Assembly (NCBI GenBank): GCA_016789785.1
Contig: JAEUQE010000154.1
Location: 1 to 21,549, forward strand
DNA from: Bryobacterales bacterium
GTDB taxonomy: Bacteria > Acidobacteriota > Terriglobia > Bryobacterales > Bryobacteraceae
Reading direction: 5' to 3'
DNA: 21,549 nt
The position numbers were made by a program, and so were the translations under genes. The notes beneath the pieces were generated by a model, which had not been told where the DNA came from, did no database searches, and was given only the letters and a program-made list of their open reading frames with translations. Shown here in pieces: positions 16,019-21,549 of this stretch; the stretch's first letter is position 1, and each line of letters opens with the position of its first letter.

Positions 16019-16900
16019 ATGCTCCATGCCACGCTCACCCGCCGCGATCTGGCGCGCACACTCATGGCTCTGCCTGTGGCTGCGTCGGCGTCTCCGGCGA
16101 TTCACTCGACAGTCGATGGCGTCATGATCGGCGCACAGAGCTACAGTTTCCGCGACCGCGGCCTTGACGACGCGATCAACGCCATGCAGGAAATCGGGCT
16201 CGGCTTTTGTGAACTGTGGAGCGGGCACGTGGAGCCCGCCAGCACGCCGCAGAAGCGCATTCCGCGCGAAGAGATCCGCATGTGGCGCAAGACGGTGTCG
16301 CTGGATCATTTCCATAAGATCCGTGACAAGTTTAAGAGCGCGGGCATTGTGCTCTACGCCTACAACTACAGCTTTCGCGATGACTTCGATGAGGAGGAGA
16401 CTGCGCGAGGTTTCGAGTTCGCCAAGGCTCTGGGCGTGAAGGCGCTCACTGCTTCTTCCAACGTTTCCACCGCGAAGAAAGTGGATTCGCACGCGCGCAA
16501 AGCGAAGATCCCGGTCGGCATGCACAACCATTCGCGGATTGTGCCCAACGAGTTCGCCACGCCGGAGAACTTCGAGGAGGCGATGCGGGGTATGTCACGC
16601 TACATCGCGATTAATCTCGACATCGGCCACTTTTCCGCGGCCAACTTCGATCCGGTTGCATTCCTCGACAAACACCACAAGAGCATCGTGACCCTCCATC
16701 TCAAGGACCGGAAGAAGGATCAGGGTCCCAATGTGCCGTTTGGCGAGGGAGACACACAGATCAAGGAAGTGCTTCAATTGCTCCGCGCGAAGAAGTACAA
16801 GATCCCCGCGATGATTGAGTATGAGTACAAAGGCGTGGAGACGGTCTCCGAAGTGAAGAAGTGCTACGAGTATTGCCGGAAGGCGCTCGGCAAGGCCTAA
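16019..16900 (+). CDS. Sugar phosphate isomerase/epimerase-family TIM-barrel protein, exported
   Basis: A 293-residue xylose-isomerase-like TIM barrel. The N-terminus LTRRDLARTLMALPVAASASP is a Tat-type leader, so it is probably outside the cytoplasm. Barrel marks: IGAQSYSFRDRGLDDAI, GLGFCELWSGH, KALTASSNV, IPVGMHNHSRIVPNEF, NLDIGHFSAANFDPV, VTLHLKDRKK and IEYEYKG; the Glu, Asp and His residues at strand ends are likely divalent metal ligands. Exact reaction and sugar are unknown. Such secreted family members are common in Acidobacteria and Planctomycetes and may be hydrolases or lyases of sugar compounds. The ATG at 16019 is preferred; an upstream in-frame ATG at 15992 would add nine residues before the leader. 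No strong ribosome site is visible. It converges on a minus-strand gene with only 7 nt between stops. Confidence 0.85.
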   Translation: MLHATLTRRDLARTLMALPVAASASPAIHSTVDGVMIGAQSYSFRDRGLDDAINAMQEIGLGFCELWSGHVEPASTPQKRIPREEIRMWRKTVSLDHFHKIRDKFKSAGIVLYAYNYSFRDDFDEEETARGFEFAKALGVKALTASSNVSTAKKVDSHARKAKIPVGMHNHSRIVPNEFATPENFEEAMRGMSRYIAINLDIGHFSAANFDPVAFLDKHHKSIVTLHLKDRKKDQGPNVPFGEGDTQIKEVLQLLRAKKYKIPAMIEYEYKGVETVSEVKKCYEYCRKALGKA

Positions 16901-16907
16901 TACACCG

Positions 16908-17831
16908 TTAGCCACGAACCGCTTCGCCCGGAACCACCTCTACCGCGGAAGCGGCCGATCGGGCGCGGACAAGCGCGCTGTATTGGTAGGCGGGGCCGAG
17001 GGCGAAGGCTGCCGCCGCGGGAAACCAGATGAACCAAGTGATCGATCCGAGCGGCCACGGAATGTGCCCCCAGGAGGATGCCCACAGACCCACATCGCCC
17101 AGCGAAGTGAGCAGGATCCCTGCCGAATAGGCGCCCCAGCACTTGCCGAGCAGCCCGCCTCGCATCCGGCGGGAGGATCTCCAGAGCACGACAGCCTCCA
17201 GGGTGAGGACAGTAAGCATCAGGTCCGTGACAAGTGTGATGTAGTTGAACGGGCTCAGCCTCCGGGCGAATTGGGGGAAGTACTGGATTACCTCATGAAT
17301 CTGGTGCGCGGCGAAGGTGAGACTGATTGTGATGATCAGGTAGTCGGCGGAACGCAACCTTCCCACCAGCCCAAGGCGGCGGTAGCAACGGATGGCGATG
17401 CCAAGCCCACCCGCCATCAATGCCATGTGCATGGGGCCGGAGATCGCGAGCCCCATCTCCCTCGCCGGGCCAGTGACCAGGAGTTGTCCCGCTTCCGGAA
17501 GCAAGGGAGCCACGATGTGCGCAATGAACGTTCCTCCGGCGCGGCACGCCCCCGCCATGAGAAGCAGAAACCACGACAGTTCCATCGGCTCTCCCGGCAG
17601 GAACGATCTCCATGTCATGAACGCGGCCCAGGCCTCCACCACGCAGGTGAACAGCAGAAACATGGAGCCCGCATAGCGGAAGTACTCGAGCACCCAGATC
17701 ACGTCCCCGGTCAGGGCCCACGCACCCATGCTTGCCAGCCCCAATGTCAGTTGAATGTACAGCACCACCATGATCTGGCGGGGAAGTGCCGTGCAAAACG
17801 AGGAGGGGAGCGTTAGGGCTGCGGTTGGCAT
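16908..17831 (-). CDS. Polytopic membrane protein in ECF sigma operon
   Basis: A 307-residue membrane protein with about eight segments (roughly 20-41, 50-70, 86-106, 125-147, 165-185, 198-216, 231-252, 260-282). I do not recognise the family. Charged or polar residues in or near the membrane include His in FIAHIV, GPMHMALMAGG and FAAHQIHEVIQYF; the last pair could bind heme or a metal, but this is inference. The ATG at 17831 overlaps the preceding gene by 19 nt, so co-expression with the sigma pair is likely; a longer start at 17915 would overlap that gene by more than 100 nt and lacks a membrane segment. It could be the signal receptor or the output of the sigma factor. Confidence 0.75.
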   Translation of the reverse strand: MPTAALTLPSSFCTALPRQIMVVLYIQLTLGLASMGAWALTGDVIWVLEYFRYAGSMFLLFTCVVEAWAAFMTWRSFLPGEPMELSWFLLLMAGACRAGGTFIAHIVAPLLPEAGQLLVTGPAREMGLAISGPMHMALMAGGLGIAIRCYRRLGLVGRLRSADYLIITISLTFAAHQIHEVIQYFPQFARRLSPFNYITLVTDLMLTVLTLEAVVLWRSSRRMRGGLLGKCWGAYSAGILLTSLGDVGLWASSWGHIPWPLGSITWFIWFPAAAAFALGPAYQYSALVRARSAASAVEVVPGEAVRG

Positions 17832-18250
17832 GATTGCTCGCGGAACTTCCGCCTTAACATGATGGTGCTTCGATAGCCGAGCAATACACCGAGTTGCCGT
17901 TCCAGCGTGAGCCAATTGCTCTCGTTCAGGTTGGACGCATACTCCTCGCCGAGGAGATCGCGGACAACCTCTCTGGCCAGCGCGCTGGGAGGCAGTGGCT
18001 TACGGCTTTCGCCGATGTCGGCGAGCAGGCGGCGCCGTACCGCTTCTATCCTCGCTTCAAGATCACCCTCGACTTGCAGCCCGGCTCGATGCGGAACCGC
18101 GCGCAGACGGTCGCGACAGGGCCGGCAAGTCAGTACATGCAGGGAAATACCCCACGACGAGAATGGTCCCGCAGCTGGGCCATTCTGGTGGACTATCAAT
18201 TCGTTATCGGATGGATGCCAGTTTCTGGAGAAGACGCCCACAAATTCCAA
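17813..18250 (-). CDS. Soluble zinc-finger anti-sigma-like protein
   Basis: A 145-residue protein directly after the sigma gene. Near its start HPSDNELIVHQNG is followed by HVLTCRPC: His38, Cys42 and Cys45 make the HxxxCxxC pattern of zinc-binding anti-sigma (ZAS) domains, with the earlier HP...EL as usual in this class. No membrane segment follows, unlike most ZAS anti-sigma proteins; the rest is helical (DLEARIEAVRRRLLADI, REVVRDLLGEEYASNLNES, WLTLERQLGVLLGYR, MLRRKFREQ). It may hold the sigma factor inactive in the cytoplasm. Start is TTG at 18250, immediately after the sigma TAG; a GTG at 18241 is an alternative. A short hairpin (18161-18185) lies within the coding region. Confidence 0.65.
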   Translation of the reverse strand: MEFVGVFSRNWHPSDNELIVHQNGPAAGPFSSWGISLHVLTCRPCRDRLRAVPHRAGLQVEGDLEARIEAVRRRLLADIGESRKPLPPSALAREVVRDLLGEEYASNLNESNWLTLERQLGVLLGYRSTIMLRRKFREQSCQPQP

Positions 18251-18763
18251 CTATCTTAACCGGTCCAAGCGTACTCGCAGGTGGAGCTTGCGGAGTGCCC
18301 TGCCCAGAAGAGTTCCAACGGTTCCCATTGCGATGCTTAGCGTATCAGCGATCTCGCTATACTTCAAGCCCCGGCTTCGAAGACGCACCACTTCAGCTTC
18401 CCGGGGCGAAAGGAACTCTTCAAGCCTCATCATCACCTGATCCGGCAGATCCAGAAGTTCGCCACTTACGGCTGACTGCGGAAGTCTCCCGAGAAGGTTG
18501 CGGCGAACGTCGGCCAAGAGCCAGCCTTTCGGATCGTCGACCACGCCGCCTGCGTTGAGCACGCTGTAATAGGCGAAGAAGCTCTCCTGCAACACCTCCT
18601 CGGCAGTGATGTTGTCCGCGCCCATTGCGGCGGCGGCGAGCAGAAGATCCGCCGCGTGTTGCGAGAAAACCTCCAGCGCCTCAGACTGCGCGCACTTGTC
18701 CGCGGGAGCCTGCGTTTCCGCAGCCCGTCCAAGAGGGGTTGAGATCTCAGCGTGGTCGGGAAT
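18251..18763 (-). CDS. ECF-type RNA polymerase sigma factor with probable ATT start
   Basis: A short ECF sigma factor of about 170 residues. Region 2 runs at residues 30-95 (EVFSQHAADLLLAAAAMG, TAEEVLQESFFAYYSVLN, PKGWLLADVRRNLL) and recognises the -10 element. Region 4 runs at 104-165 (RLEEFLSPREAEVVRLRSRGLKYSEIADTL, GTVGTLLGRALRKLHLRV). The only ATG in frame, at 18625, would cut off the first helix of region 2. Between it and the in-frame TAG at 18776-18778 there is no ATG, GTG or TTG in this frame. The ATT at 18763 follows GGAGGTG with 4 nt between them (6 nt from the GGAGG core), a near-perfect ribosome site. Other chances are CTG at 18676 with poor spacing, a frameshift, or a base error. 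A good promoter lies just upstream. The next two genes look co-transcribed. Confidence 0.75.
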   Translation of the reverse strand: MPDHAEISTPLGRAAETQAPADKCAQSEALEVFSQHAADLLLAAAAMGADNITAEEVLQESFFAYYSVLNAGGVVDDPKGWLLADVRRNLLGRLPQSAVSGELLDLPDQVMMRLEEFLSPREAEVVRLRSRGLKYSEIADTLSIAMGTVGTLLGRALRKLHLRVRLDRLR

Positions 18764-18767
18764 TGGG

Positions 18768-18774
18768 CACCTCC
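18768..18774 (-). promoter_or_regulatory. Strong Shine-Dalgarno site deciding the ATT start of the sigma gene
   Basis: GGAGGTG on the minus strand matches seven bases of the anti-SD complement. The GGAGG core is 6 nt before ATT 18763. The GTGs overlapping it are in a frame that ends at a TGA after a few codons, so they are not good starts for the sigma. Confidence 0.7.
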
Positions 18775-18784
18775 ACTAAACGTT

Positions 18785-18814
18785 TATGATACGAACAAAC
18801 TTCCGGGCGAGCAA
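18785..18814 (-). promoter_or_regulatory. Promoter of the sigma operon, with symmetrical -10
   Basis: On the minus strand TTGCTC (18814-18809) and TATCAT (18791-18786) are 17 nt apart, fitting a housekeeping sigma promoter, and would start a leader about 17 nt before ATT 18763. The plus strand of the same bases reads TATGAT (18785-18790) with TTGGGC 16 nt upstream (18763-18768), so one TATGATA element could drive both directions, toward the sigma operon and toward the PyrE-like gene. Match to consensus is by eye. Confidence 0.45.
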
Positions 18815-18847
18815 TCCGCGCGAAGCACACCAGTGGAACGGCTCGCT

Positions 18848-18871
18848 ATGTCTTGCGCAATGTCTTGCGCA
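18848..18871 (+). repeat. Perfect tandem 12-bp repeat
   Basis: ATGTCTTGCGCA occurs twice in a row (18848-18859, 18860-18871) in the leader between the divergent promoter and the PyrE-like gene. It could be a pair of binding sites on one helix face or a slippage duplication. Confidence 0.8.
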
Positions 18872-18920
18872 GCGTCCGCTCGCGCACGCCAACCCAATCA
18901 CACAGAGCTACACTGAAGGC

Positions 18921-19535
18921 ATGGATCTCGTACCCTCGGAACAAGACGTGATTGGGTTGCTAAAGCAGACCGGCGCACTGCGTCACGGTCACTTTGTTTA
19001 TCCCAACGGTCTGCATGCCGATGAATACTTACAGGTATCTTTGGCGATGCGGCACTATGAGCACTTAAGAACTCTCAGCGTGGGTTTGAGCCGGAAAGTT
19101 CGTGCGAATTCGGAGTTGCGGGCGATGACCGCGCAACTGTCAGTGGTTGCACCTGCCGGAGGCGGCGTACCGGTCGCCTACGGGGTGTGCGAAGCCCTGC
19201 GTGCCAAGCAGGTCTACTGGGCCGAATCGAGTGGAGAGGATACTCCGCTTCATTTCCGGCAGTACTTTGTGAGTCAGCCCGGCGAGAAAGTCTTGCTGGT
19301 GGATGATATTTTCCGCTCCGGCAAGAGGTTGCAGGAACTGAAGTCCCTGGTGGAGAAGAATGGCGGTGAGGTGGTTGGGCTGGCTGTAATGGTGTATCAG
19401 CCGACGCCCCGCACTCCCGACTTCGGCGCCATCCCGCTGTTCTATTTGGCCAAGCTGGATGCGCACTATTCCAACGATGCGGCGTCGTGCTTGCTGTGCC
19501 GCAAGGGATTGTCGCTGGAAGCTGTGTGGGTGTAA
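18921..19535 (+). CDS. Orotate phosphoribosyltransferase-like protein (PyrE family)
   Basis: A 204-residue type I phosphoribosyltransferase. The PRPP-binding loop is VLLVDDIFRSGKRL (about 124-137), in the place of the usual VLxVDDVxTTG; the two acidic residues are kept, while the third part is FRSG rather than TTGG. The N-terminal region (LLKQTGALRHGHFVYPNGLHADEYLQ) resembles PyrE hood and substrate loops, with ALRHGHF in place of AL..G.F. Near the end Cys190 and Cys193 in SCLLCRKGLSLE form a pattern seen in some PyrE-like proteins. It could make orotidine phosphate, or use another base. The ATG at 18921 has GAAGG just before it; the frame opens to 18786 but the upstream part is not conserved. 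TACACT (18909-18914) ends 6 nt before the start, so a leaderless transcript is possible. Confidence 0.78.
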   Translation: MDLVPSEQDVIGLLKQTGALRHGHFVYPNGLHADEYLQVSLAMRHYEHLRTLSVGLSRKVRANSELRAMTAQLSVVAPAGGGVPVAYGVCEALRAKQVYWAESSGEDTPLHFRQYFVSQPGEKVLLVDDIFRSGKRLQELKSLVEKNGGEVVGLAVMVYQPTPRTPDFGAIPLFYLAKLDAHYSNDAASCLLCRKGLSLEAVWV

Positions 19536-19783
19536 CCTGACTGCCGGATCTCAGACCGCGGATCTCAGGGCGCTGGTTGCCATGCCGGCGCCCTCCCTCC
19601 CGAAAAACCATTCCTGGATTCCAGCCCGCCAAATCGGACGTCTGCTGTCTCAACACTTTCTCCGTGCGTCCCACGCAGACCGGTCGGTGGCCCTTCCTTG
19701 TCGCGAGTCGCGCGCCAGATTCGGCGGCGCACGGGCTTTGACGGAGCAGGTCGCCGCGGCCGCATCGCCGCGCCGATTCAGTA

Positions 19784-20060
19784 GCTCTCCAGAAACTTCC
19801 GTCTCGGAGTTACCGGATTTCGCCCAGATTGCGCCGCCTGAGTGTCACACCATCCGGTGGCACATCGCTCCTGTCCAGATCGAGTTTCAGGTTCCATGAG
19901 CGGGATCGCGCCCCGCTCGGGGGCTCTCCAGAAACTTCCGCGTCGGAGTTGCCGGATTTCGGCCAGATTGCGCCGCCCGAGCCACACCATCCGATGGCAC
20001 ATCGCTCCTGTCCAGATCGAGTTTCAGGTTCCGTGAGCGGGATCTCGCCCCGCTCGGGGG
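19784..20060 (+). repeat. Two tandem copies of a structured ~139-nt element
   Basis: Copy one is 19784-19922, copy two 19923-20060; they differ at about a dozen positions including a short gap. Each has three small hairpins: AACTTCCG/CGGAGTT (19794-19811; 19933-19950), CCAT-CCG-GTGG or CCAT-CCG-ATGG (19850-19860; 19987-19997), and GAGCGGG/CCCGCTC (19898-19918; 20035-20055). The single change inside the second stem keeps pairing (T-A versus T-G). Confidence 0.85.
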
Positions 20061-20066
20061 CTGAAG

Positions 20067-20090
20067 GCTGACGGCTGAGCGCTGACGGCT
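20067..20090 (+). repeat. Duplicated GCTGACGGCT
   Basis: GCTGACGGCT occurs at 20067-20076 and 20081-20090, right after the 139-nt repeats and just before the end of the SIS gene. Related CTGAAGGCTGACGGCTGA strings recur in intergenic DNA of some GC-rich genomes; their role is unknown to me. Confidence 0.7.
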
Positions 20091-20095
20091 ATTCC

Positions 20096-20659
20096 CTAGT
20101 TCTTCGATTCCACGTCCATGAAGTAGTAACAGATCATGTGGCAGATGATCATGTGAGCGTCTTCGATGCGGCCCATATGAGGATTCGGCACGTGAATGTT
20201 CAGCTTGGAGAGGCCCGCCAACTTGCCGCCATCACGCCCCGTGAGTCCGATGGTCTCGCAGCCGATCGAATTGGCGTACTCCATCGCGCGCAGAACATTC
20301 GGCGAGTTGCCCGAACCGCTGATGCCCATCACCAGGTCGCCGGGCCTTGCGAAGTTTTTCAACTGCTCGACGAAAATCGCATCATAGGCGACATCGTTCG
20401 AGTAAGCCGTAATAGTCGGCAACGAATCCGTCAGCGCTTGAATCCGGAACCGCTTCGGGCGATTGAAACTTGCGCCCTTCACCATGTCGCAAACGAAGTG
20501 TGATGCTGTCGACGCACTTCCACCATTGCCGCAAATGAAGATCTGCCGGTCATTGGCGCGCGCTTCCACGAACATGTCGATTGCCTTCTGAACAAGCGAG
20601 GCATCAATCGACTCCAGCGCCTTCATGCAATCCTGCCGGTATGCTTCCGCAAAACTCAC
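20096..20659 (-). CDS. SIS-domain sugar isomerase (GmhA/DiaA-like)
   Basis: A 187-residue single SIS-domain protein. ICGNGGSASTASHF (42-55) and GISGSGNSPNVLRAM (112-126) are the two phosphosugar-binding loops. RIEDAHMIICHMIC (164-177) is the family's IQE.H....H helix, but the usual Gln is Glu166 and the HFAxE motif reads HFVCD, so zinc ligands His54, Asp58, Glu166 and His174 are only partly kept. GmhA makes heptose-7-phosphate from sedoheptulose-7-phosphate; DiaA-type relatives bind DnaA. Here the neighbouring ROK kinase suggests a sugar-phosphate role. The GTG at 20659 follows AGGGAG with 9 nt spacing; the open frame further upstream is the shadow of the ROK gene. It starts 25 nt after the ROK gene on the same strand. 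Confidence 0.85.
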   Translation of the reverse strand: MSFAEAYRQDCMKALESIDASLVQKAIDMFVEARANDRQIFICGNGGSASTASHFVCDMVKGASFNRPKRFRIQALTDSLPTITAYSNDVAYDAIFVEQLKNFARPGDLVMGISGSGNSPNVLRAMEYANSIGCETIGLTGRDGGKLAGLSKLNIHVPNPHMGRIEDAHMIICHMICYYFMDVESKN

Positions 20660-20684
20660 GTTAGAACACTCCCTTTCTAGATTC

Positions 20685-21536
20685 TCACCCACGGCGGGCA
20701 AGCAATGCCGCACCCCACAACACGGAGTCGTCTCCCAACGCAGCGGGCACAACCTCGATCCGCGCGCGCGACCACTCCGTAATCTGCCGCCGCAATTCCG
20801 TGCGCAGCGGTGCGAAGAGGCGGTCCCCCGCTTTGCTGATGCCGCCGCCAATGACGATTCGCGCGGGATTCAGCAGCATGATGCATGACTTCAGCCCAAG
20901 CGCGAGGTCCACCACATACTGATCCATGAACCCGGGCCGTCCGAGCAACTCCACCACTGGCGCGCCATGATCGCGTTCCAGCCACAGTCCACAACACATG
21001 CGTTCGAAGCAGCCATTGGCGCCGCACAAACACCGTGGCCCACCGGGACGAATGGTGAGATGCCCGATCTCCCCGGCATAGCCATCCGCGCCGTGCCAGA
21101 TCTCGCCATGCGAGACAATGCCGCCGCCGATTCCGGTGGACAGGGTCATGTAGAACAGCGGGTCCGCTCCTTGCCCGGCGCCATGGAGCGCCTCGCCCAG
21201 TGCGCCGGCATTCGCGTCGTTGTCCATGATGCTCGCGAGGCCGAGTTCGGCGCGCGTCCAGGCCGGAAAATCGAAGTCCTGCCACCCGCCCACATGCGTG
21301 GAACAGGCGACGCGCTGGCGGCTGAAATCGACCGGGCCGCCGAATCCGATGCCGCAAGCATCGAACGAAATCTGCTGGCGCCAAGCGTCCGCGATTTCCG
21401 CGATCTGCCGCAGCATCCAGTCGCGGCCAGCCTCGCGATCCGTCGCGCGTGACTCGCGCAGAATGATGCGGTCCTCCGCAAACGCAGCCATCGAGAACTT
21501 CGTGCCGCCAATGTCGATCGCCAGTGTGTGACTCAT
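20685..21536 (-). CDS. ROK-family sugar kinase
   Basis: A 283-residue ROK kinase that phosphorylates a hexose or amino sugar with ATP. The first phosphate loop is DIGGTK (8-13), GFGGPVD (64-70) follows, the catalytic Asp is in DNDANAGALGE (about 105-115), STGIGGG at 133-139, and the ROK zinc site is GH (158-159) with CLCGANGC (Cys169, Cys171, Cys176). The C-terminus has IVIGGGISKAG. Substrate cannot be fixed; glucose, N-acetylglucosamine or mannose are typical. It lacks an HTH, so it is a kinase rather than a repressor of this family. It is slightly shorter than the usual ~300. The ATG at 21536 lies 13 nt from the window edge; the operon may begin further right. Confidence 0.92.
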   Translation of the reverse strand: MSHTLAIDIGGTKFSMAAFAEDRIILRESRATDREAGRDWMLRQIAEIADAWRQQISFDACGIGFGGPVDFSRQRVACSTHVGGWQDFDFPAWTRAELGLASIMDNDANAGALGEALHGAGQGADPLFYMTLSTGIGGGIVSHGEIWHGADGYAGEIGHLTIRPGGPRCLCGANGCFERMCCGLWLERDHGAPVVELLGRPGFMDQYVVDLALGLKSCIMLLNPARIVIGGGISKAGDRLFAPLRTELRRQITEWSRARIEVVPAALGDDSVLWGAALLARRG

Positions 21537-21549
21537 TGGAGCCGCCGGG

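Larger units (their letters stand above)
19536..20095. other. Non-coding stretch with structured repeats
   Basis: About 560 nt between the phosphoribosyltransferase and the SIS gene, which face each other. It holds an imperfect hairpin near 19567-19594 (AGGGCGC/GCGCCCT, long loop) as possible terminator for the upstream gene, then two copies of a 139-nt element, then a short duplicated GCTGACGGCT. Open frames here change between copies and match no family, so I see no gene. Confidence 0.7.

Noticed and set aside
15824..16531. 235-residue minus-strand ORF opposite the sugar isomerase, which might have explained the minus-facing terminator
   Set aside because: No domain, biased composition, and mostly antisense to a clear TIM-barrel gene.
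18161..18185. Hairpin GAATGGTCCC/GGGCCATTC inside the anti-sigma-like gene
   Set aside because: It lies in coding sequence that encodes a small symmetrical NGPAAGPF segment; there is no T-run or regulatory site, so it is noted only as possible chance structure.
18466..18732. Alternative minus-strand frame across the sigma N-terminal region
   Set aside because: Arg/Ser-rich without sigma motifs; the true region 2 is in the other frame.

Overview
The window is GC-rich, densely packed DNA with many GTG and TTG starts and frequent ATGA/GTGA overlaps. Gene content (DNA-ligase-associated repair cluster, PhoD-like phosphatase and sugar isomerase with Tat-type leaders, short ECF sigma operon, decayed toxin-antitoxin and HNH genes) resembles soil Acidobacteriota, perhaps Bryobacterales/Solibacter relatives. 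That placement is inference from gene style; no rRNA or marker gene is present.

Region 1 (about 1-4170) is an accessory patch: a decayed BrnT-type toxin with an intact-looking antitoxin, a membrane-anchored alpha/beta hydrolase, a complete HigB/HigA-like toxin-antitoxin pair, a small leucine-rich-repeat ORF, and a frameshifted HNH endonuclease preceded by the small protein that usually accompanies it. Region 2 (4174-9836, minus) looks like one five-gene transcription unit read right to left: membrane-fused peroxiredoxin-like protein, site-2 protease with CBS domains, small membrane protein, type II NADH dehydrogenase, PhoD-like phosphatase. Region 3 (9904-15782, plus) is the complete four-gene ligase-associated repair operon: MBL-fold exonuclease, ATP-dependent DNA ligase, Lhr-core helicase and PdeM-type metallophosphoesterase. 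The last three junctions are 1-nt or overlapping, and a large hairpin contains the final stop codon.

Region 4 (16019-18814) has a secreted-type sugar isomerase/epimerase converging on a minus-strand operon of ECF sigma factor, zinc-finger anti-sigma-like protein and polytopic membrane protein. The sigma gene has no ATG, GTG or TTG start that would keep sigma region 2 whole. It does have a strong GGAGGTG ribosome-binding site 4 nt upstream of an in-frame ATT (6 nt from its GGAGG core), just below a good promoter, so I propose an AUU-initiated sigma factor. This is the most unusual observation here.

Region 5 (18921-21536) has a PyrE-like phosphoribosyltransferase, a 560-nt non-coding stretch carrying two diverged tandem copies of a 139-nt element with three small hairpins each, then a SIS-domain isomerase and a ROK sugar kinase on the minus strand. 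That operon may continue past the right edge.
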